A stretch of 9,517 bases of DNA from positions 1-9,517 of the forward strand of contig JAAXHF010000175.1 in assembly GCA_012271025.1 (NCBI GenBank), written 5' to 3'. This document shows, piece by piece, positions 6,584 through 9,517 of the stretch; within the stretch, counting starts at the first letter, position 1, and every line of letters begins with the position of its first letter. The notes beneath the pieces are model-generated. The model did no database searches and was not told the origin of the DNA. It was given only the letters and a program-made list of their open reading frames with translations. The DNA is from Deltaproteobacteria bacterium. Lineage in GTDB: Bacteria > Desulfobacterota_B > Binatia > Bin18. Made by a program: the position numbers and the translations under genes.

Positions 6584-7048
6584 TTAGGACGCCAGGGCTG
6601 CCAAGACCTCTTCCGGCATCCGGTCCGATGACGCAAACGGATTAAGCACCTGGACCGTCCCGAACTCGTGGCCGTGTTGCAGGTCTTCGGTCAGCAGCAC
6701 CTTGCACTCACAGGTCTGTGCCGCAGCGATGATGAGCGCGTCCCACCACGACACCAAATGCTGGTCCTGCACCAGCCAGGCTCGCTCCAGGAGGGCAAGG
6801 TCAATCGAAACGGGCTGCCAGGAGGTGAGACTACGGACGATCTGTTGAGCGTCCGTGACAGGCATGGCCGGCCTCAGCTTGCGCGTGAGCGTCGAGTAGA
6901 GTTCCTGCAGGACCTGAAAGCTCAACCGTCCCGTGCGCGAGCGCCAAGCAAACCTGAACCAGTCGTCGGCGCGGGACTGCTTGTCGGGCTCTCTAGTGTC
7001 GTAACGGTAGACAAGGACGTTGGTATCAACGAAGACCCGGGCGATCAT
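6584..7048 (-). CDS. vapC: VapC-like PIN-domain toxin (ribonuclease)
   Basis: A 154-residue single PIN domain. The four acidic residues are in place: Asp8 in FVDTNVLVY, Glu49 in LQELYSTL, Asp103 in WWDALIIAAA and Asp122 in LLTEDLQHG. In the family these bind Mg2+ for endonucleolytic cleavage of tRNA or rRNA. The ATG at 7048 is preferred because GGGAGG lies just upstream on the minus strand and the Asp-bearing first strand follows immediately; an 11-residue longer form would start inside the antitoxin. It overlaps the antitoxin gene by 23 bp, the usual arrangement for co-translated pairs. Its RNA target is unknown. It is convergent with the Uma2 gene. Confidence 0.93.
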   Translation of the reverse strand: MIARVFVDTNVLVYRYDTREPDKQSRADDWFRFAWRSRTGRLSFQVLQELYSTLTRKLRPAMPVTDAQQIVRSLTSWQPVSIDLALLERAWLVQDQHLVSWWDALIIAAAQTCECKVLLTEDLQHGHEFGTVQVLNPFASSDRMPEEVLAALAS

Positions 7049-7268
7049 ACAATTCCTCCCGCGTCGGCTTGCGCCCGTCAACCCACTCCATCTTGCGGGG
7101 CTTGATCGACAAAGCGCGCCTCATTGCGACCTCGTACTCGTCCTCCTGGCGTTGCATTCCTTCAAGCAACTCTGCCAGCCATTTGGACACGCTGCGTTCG
7201 TTCTCCGCAGCCTTGACCCGCAGCCACCGGGCGATCTCCTCGGGCAGGGTAATGGTGATATTTTTCAT
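7026..7268 (-). CDS. VapB-like ribbon-helix-helix antitoxin
   Basis: An 80-residue protein. MKNITITLPEEIARWLRVKAAENERSVSKWLAELLE (up to about 36) fits a ribbon-helix-helix DNA-binding domain: one beta strand (ITITLP) and two helices, the second containing SVSKWLAELL. The acidic and basic tail from about 40 to 80 probably wraps the toxin. ATG 7268 is chosen over longer frames because the strand must sit at the N-terminus and the promoter elements end just before it. There is no good ribosome site; only 6 nt separate a -10-like box from the ATG, so the mRNA may be leaderless. Its stop lies inside the toxin gene (23-bp overlap). It is expected to neutralise the PIN toxin and repress the shared promoter. 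Confidence 0.88.
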   Translation of the reverse strand: MKNITITLPEEIARWLRVKAAENERSVSKWLAELLEGMQRQEDEYEVAMRRALSIKPRKMEWVDGRKPTREELYDRPGLR

Positions 7269-7274
7269 GCCACA

Positions 7275-7303
7275 GAAATAGTGAAGCACGAAAATCGTGT
7301 CAA
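7275..7303 (-). promoter_or_regulatory. Promoter of the vapBC-like pair
   Basis: On the minus strand, TTGACA (7303-7298) matches the sigma70 -35 consensus exactly. After a 17-nt spacer it is followed by TATTTC (7280-7275), a weak -10 with 3 of 6 matches. The antitoxin ATG begins 6 nt after the -10, so transcription would start at or just before the start codon. The perfect -35 and ideal spacing give moderate support. Confidence 0.5.
7287..7299. promoter_or_regulatory. Inverted repeat, probable antitoxin operator
   Basis: CACGA-AAA-TCGTG on the plus strand is a perfect 5-bp inverted repeat with a 3-nt centre. It lies between the -35 and -10 boxes and overlaps the -35 by two bases. Ribbon-helix-helix antitoxins typically bind short palindromes in this position to repress their own operon, so this is the likely VapB binding site. 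Confidence 0.5.
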
Positions 7304-7398
7304 TAAACGAAGGTGCGCGGAGTGAAAGGATCAGCCGCCCGGGTCCTCGCGACGCTGAGCGCCTGGCGGAACTGGAAGAGTTGGGGGCGTCTTCAGGC

Positions 7399-8502
7399 CT
7401 ACGGTACCGGGCCTTCCAACGGACTGGGTCCCACCACACTGCGAGGCGTCTTGAATTTGGGAATGACGTATTTGCCGATAAGCTCGATGGATCGCATGAT
7501 CTGCTTGTGGTTCCCGTCGAGTCGCATAATGCATTCATCCGCTCCAAGCTGCTGGTAACGTGTCAGCCGCTGCGTAAACACATCTGGATCGCCTACCAGG
7601 ACGGAGGTCTCATTGCGCAGCCAGTCGAAGTCTCGCGCCTTGTCGTGGATCTTTTCTAACTGGAGGGTGTACTCGTACGACTTTGACCGCTTACCTAACT
7701 CAGGATAAATGCTTTCAATCACCGGCGTCGCAAACCGCATGACCGATTCACGAGCCTCTTCGATAGCCTCGGCCGTGGTCTCGGCACACAGACAGTTGAG
7801 GGTCACCGCTCCAAAGGAGTTAGTGACAAACGCCCCGACCGGATCGGGCTGTTTGATCTGCTCTTTGTAAATACAGAGGCTTTTCTCGAAATACTCCCAG
7901 CCCATATACATATCCCACGACAAGGTTCCAATGCCTTTTTGCGCAGCAATTTCGTGCGATTCTGGTGACTGAGCCACCATGAAGACGGGCGGATGAGGGT
8001 CCTGGACGCCTTTGGGGGTCAGTGAACGAGGTGGAATGGTGAAGTATTTCCCCTCATGGGAGAAGGGGTCATCTTTAAACGCCTTCATCACGATCTCCAA
8101 GCCTTCTTCCCAGCGTTCGCGCGTCTCATCCAGGGGGCAGTTAAATCCGTCGAGCTGTATCAGGGTGTTGGCCCGACCGGTTCCCAACTCGGCCCGTCCG
8201 TTGGAAACGATGTCGAGGGTCGCCAGCCGTTCTGCCACCCGAATCGGATGGTTGAACGGAAACGGCAAAAGAACCACCATATGACGGAGTCGAATGCGAC
8301 TCGTCCGCATGGCAATCGCGGGATAGAAGCTCTCGGGCGCCGACACCGTCGCCAGGCCGACCAGAAAGTGCTGCTCCGAGGTGCCGAAGAAGTCAAACCC
8401 CATCTCCTCGGCCCAGACCACCTCGTCCATGACCTCCCAGTAGCGACGATGGTGGGTGGTCCCTTCAGGTGTCTCACATTCAGAGAGAAATCCAAAACGC
8501 AT
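7399..8502 (-). CDS. Luciferase-like (LLM) flavin-dependent monooxygenase
   Basis: A 367-residue TIM-barrel protein of the bacterial-luciferase group, distinct from the two plus-strand LLM genes. The start MRFGFLSECETPEGTTHHRRYW is preceded on the minus strand by an AAAGGGGGA ribosome site. TSEQHFLVG (41-49) matches the EHHF-type motif of luciferase-like monooxygenases. PFNHPIRVAERLATLDIVSNGRAELGTGR (82-110) carries the conserved SNGR/GTGR flavin-binding segment. PHPPVFMVAQSPES matches the mid-barrel region. It probably uses reduced FMN and O2. By eye its base composition is more AT-rich than the plus-strand operon (one 60-nt line at 7861 is about 42% GC), which hints at a different history. 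It is flanked by the VapBC pair downstream and a gene-free stretch upstream, so it is probably transcribed alone. Substrate unknown. Confidence 0.9.
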   Translation of the reverse strand: MRFGFLSECETPEGTTHHRRYWEVMDEVVWAEEMGFDFFGTSEQHFLVGLATVSAPESFYPAIAMRTSRIRLRHMVVLLPFPFNHPIRVAERLATLDIVSNGRAELGTGRANTLIQLDGFNCPLDETRERWEEGLEIVMKAFKDDPFSHEGKYFTIPPRSLTPKGVQDPHPPVFMVAQSPESHEIAAQKGIGTLSWDMYMGWEYFEKSLCIYKEQIKQPDPVGAFVTNSFGAVTLNCLCAETTAEAIEEARESVMRFATPVIESIYPELGKRSKSYEYTLQLEKIHDKARDFDWLRNETSVLVGDPDVFTQRLTRYQQLGADECIMRLDGNHKQIMRSIELIGKYVIPKFKTPRSVVGPSPLEGPVP

Positions 8503-8809
8503 TGATTCATCCCCCTTTCCGATATGACCAGGATCCTACGATGGATACCGGCGGAATAACAGGTCTGACCTTTGCCCTGATTGAATCTTCTTGCTCGTCT
8601 GTCTCTGCGATCAACTCGCCCATGCACCCATGTGCGTCACACCCGGCTCCCTTGGCGAGCTCCATTTGGCGAGAGGTGCGGAATTGAACGATGTCCCGCT
8701 TGTCACCGCGTTGACGGCAACTGAGAGTCGCCCTATCTTCTCCTCGATAGCGCCTCCGAAGGCAGGAGCAATGATCTTTGTGGAGAACCCAGGTCACAGC
8801 CTGCGGTCA

Positions 8810-8890
8810 GTAGCCTGGACGGAACGTCGTGGAGTCCGGGATGGGCGACGGTTGTTTATCCCGGATTTCGCTGGCATCTCATCCAGGCGA
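8810..8890. repeat. Inverted pair of REP-like palindromic units
   Basis: Two units of about 32 nt face each other. The first begins GTAGCCTGGAC and ends AGTCCGGGA (to about 8841). The second, read on the opposite strand, begins TCGCCTGGAT and ends AATCCGGGA. The nested perfect arms are GCCTGGA (8813-8819) with TCCAGGC (8882-8888), and TCCGGGAT (8835-8842) with ATCCCGGA (8858-8865). Wobble pairs and an A-T and a G-C pair can extend the inner stem to 12 bp. The pattern GTAGCC-GGAT...ATCCGGG resembles intergenic palindromic repeats common in proteobacterial genomes; this likeness is from memory. Copy number cannot be judged from one window. Confidence 0.5.
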
Positions 8891-8991
8891 TGTTATTCCT
8901 GTCGGGACCGAGTTCGAAGGCACTGGCGTGCGTACTGTTCCGCCTGCGTCCACCACTGACAAGATGAAGAGCTTACTCATACCATGCGGTA

Positions 8992-9016
8992 GAGACGCCA
9001 CGCCGAGGCGCCTCTC
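8992..9016 (-). terminator. Weak hairpin downstream of the SDR gene
   Basis: GAGACGCC (8992-8999) pairs with GGCG-CC-TCTC (9007-9016) with a 2-nt bulge and a 7-nt loop. It is 24 bp after the SDR stop in the direction of transcription. No T-run follows, so it is at best a stem with an uncertain role in termination or mRNA end protection. Confidence 0.2.
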
Positions 9017-9040
9017 CCTGTGTGGGCAAAACATACCTCC

Positions 9041-9517
9041 CTACACCACCGCCGAGACGCCGCCGTCGATGTTGATCGCCGTGCCGGTGATGAAGGCGGC
9101 CTGATCCGAGACCAGAAAGGCGACCAGCGCGCCGACCTCTTCCGGCTGACCCAGGCGCTTGAGCGGCACGTTCTGGGCCATTTTGTCCTTGAACTCGTCG
9201 AGCGTGCCCGTGGACCCCATCCGCTGCCAGTAGCGCTCGGTCTGGGCGCTGACGATATTGGTCAGACACACCGTGTTGACCAGGATATTCTCCCCGGCAT
9301 AGTCCAGCGACAAGGCTTTGGTCAGGGCAATCCCGGCCGCCCGGCTGACCGAGGTCGGCAGAGACCGCGCGCCCGGCGCCTTGCCGCCCGGGTGGGTGAC
9401 GTTGATGATCCGCCCGCCGCCGGCCTTGCGCAGATGGGGCAGCACGGCGCGGGTGCAGCGCACCGCAGCGGTGAACTTCAGGTCGATGTCCTCGGTCCAC
9501 TCGTCCTCGCTGATGTC
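9041..9517 (-). CDS. Short-chain dehydrogenase/reductase-fold protein with degenerate catalytic motif, 5'-truncated by window edge
   Basis: The C-terminal 158 residues of a classical-length SDR; the frame is open to the right edge, so the NAD(P)-binding TGxxxGxG part lies outside. A GTG at 9463 is an internal Val, not the start. Family features are GGGRIINVT, ALTKALSLDYAGENILVNTV, PLKRLGQPEEVGALVAFLVSDQAAFITG and the terminal TAINIDGGVSAVV. The catalytic YxxxK, normally YSASK, reads TSVSR (Thr codon 9355-9353, Arg codon 9343-9341). The preceding Ser position lies in NVTHPGG, with no obvious catalytic Ser. The canonical triad is therefore absent, although flanking residues are well kept, so this is not random decay. 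It may be a reductase with altered chemistry, a non-catalytic subunit or a cofactor-binding regulator. AGGGAGG after the stop is downstream and not a start signal. Confidence 0.88.
   Translation of the reverse strand, partial: DISEDEWTEDIDLKFTAAVRCTRAVLPHLRKAGGGRIINVTHPGGKAPGARSLPTSVSRAAGIALTKALSLDYAGENILVNTVCLTNIVSAQTERYWQRMGSTGTLDEFKDKMAQNVPLKRLGQPEEVGALVAFLVSDQAAFITGTAINIDGGVSAVV

Larger units (their letters stand above)
8503..9040. other. Gene-free intergenic stretch
   Basis: About 538 bp between two minus-strand genes. Open frames exist on both strands, but none has a recognisable domain, a convincing ribosome site or codon use like the neighbours. The minus-strand frame 8507-8797 has a GTG start and no family resemblance. 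The stretch holds the LLM gene's ribosome site at its left end, a REP-like inverted pair near 8810-8890 and a hairpin at 8992-9016. No clear promoter for the LLM gene could be assigned. Confidence 0.6.

Noticed and set aside
7395..7414. AGGCC...GGCCT inverted repeat at the 3' end of the luciferase-like gene as a terminator
   Set aside because: Only 5-bp arms with a 10-nt loop and no T-run in the direction of transcription.
8507..8797. 96-codon minus-strand frame just before the luciferase-like gene
   Set aside because: GTG start without a ribosome site, no domain, unusual codon use; not supported as a gene.
8860..8945. Frame reading HPGDVIPVGTEFEGTG, reminiscent of the PGDVI-GT motif of fumarylacetoacetate hydrolases
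   Set aside because: Only a few residues match, no upstream part of the domain is found in any frame, and the stretch overlaps the REP-like palindromes; chance is more likely than a remnant.

Overview
The window is about 9.5 kb of high-GC bacterial DNA. It holds a tightly packed plus-strand catabolic operon (1-6512) followed by minus-strand genes (6584-9517). Nothing in it identifies the species. Acyl-CoA catabolism enzymes, several luciferase-like flavin oxidoreductases, a Uma2-type nuclease and a VapBC module together resemble genomes of uncultured soil or marine heterotrophs (for example Tectomicrobia/Entotheonella, Binatota or former Deltaproteobacteria). That placement is a low-confidence guess. 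No tRNA, rRNA, CRISPR array or insertion sequence is visible.

Plus-strand operon: acyl-CoA dehydrogenase (cut by the left edge), Ltp2-like thiolase-superfamily protein, DUF35 zinc-ribbon/OB-fold protein, enoyl-CoA hydratase/isomerase, a very short isoprenylcysteine-methyltransferase-like membrane protein, an F420-type luciferase-like oxidoreductase, a RutA/SfnG-like flavin monooxygenase and a Uma2 nuclease-fold protein. Gaps are 9-41 bp and most genes have a clear AGGAGG-like ribosome site, so they are probably co-transcribed. No regulator is present. The first four genes fit a chain that dehydrogenates an acyl-CoA, hydrates the enoyl-CoA and cleaves the beta-hydroxyacyl-CoA by a retro-aldol reaction, as in steroid side-chain degradation. 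The thiolase-like protein lacks the nucleophilic Cys and carries Tyr at the two positions where thiolases have the NEAF Asn and the GHP His. The dehydrogenase lacks Glu at the usual catalytic position but has one where isovaleryl-CoA dehydrogenase has its base. Both point to branched or bulky substrates rather than straight-chain beta-oxidation.

A hairpin with a short T-run lies in the 71-bp convergent gap after the operon. Next, on the minus strand, comes a VapBC-type toxin-antitoxin pair (ribbon-helix-helix antitoxin and PIN toxin, overlapping by 23 bp). It has a consensus TTGACA -35 box and a 5-3-5 inverted repeat between the promoter elements. Beyond it lies a third luciferase-like oxidoreductase of another subfamily, with visibly lower GC. 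A 538-bp stretch without recognisable genes (8503-9040) follows and contains a pair of inverted REP-like palindromic units. The right edge cuts a short-chain dehydrogenase-fold protein in which the catalytic YxxxK reads TxxxR.

The main point of interest is the co-located, substrate-unassigned retro-aldolase pathway. Secondary ones are the SDR with a degenerate active site, the short His-rich leader ORF before the RutA-like gene, and the Uma2 gene embedded in a metabolic operon.
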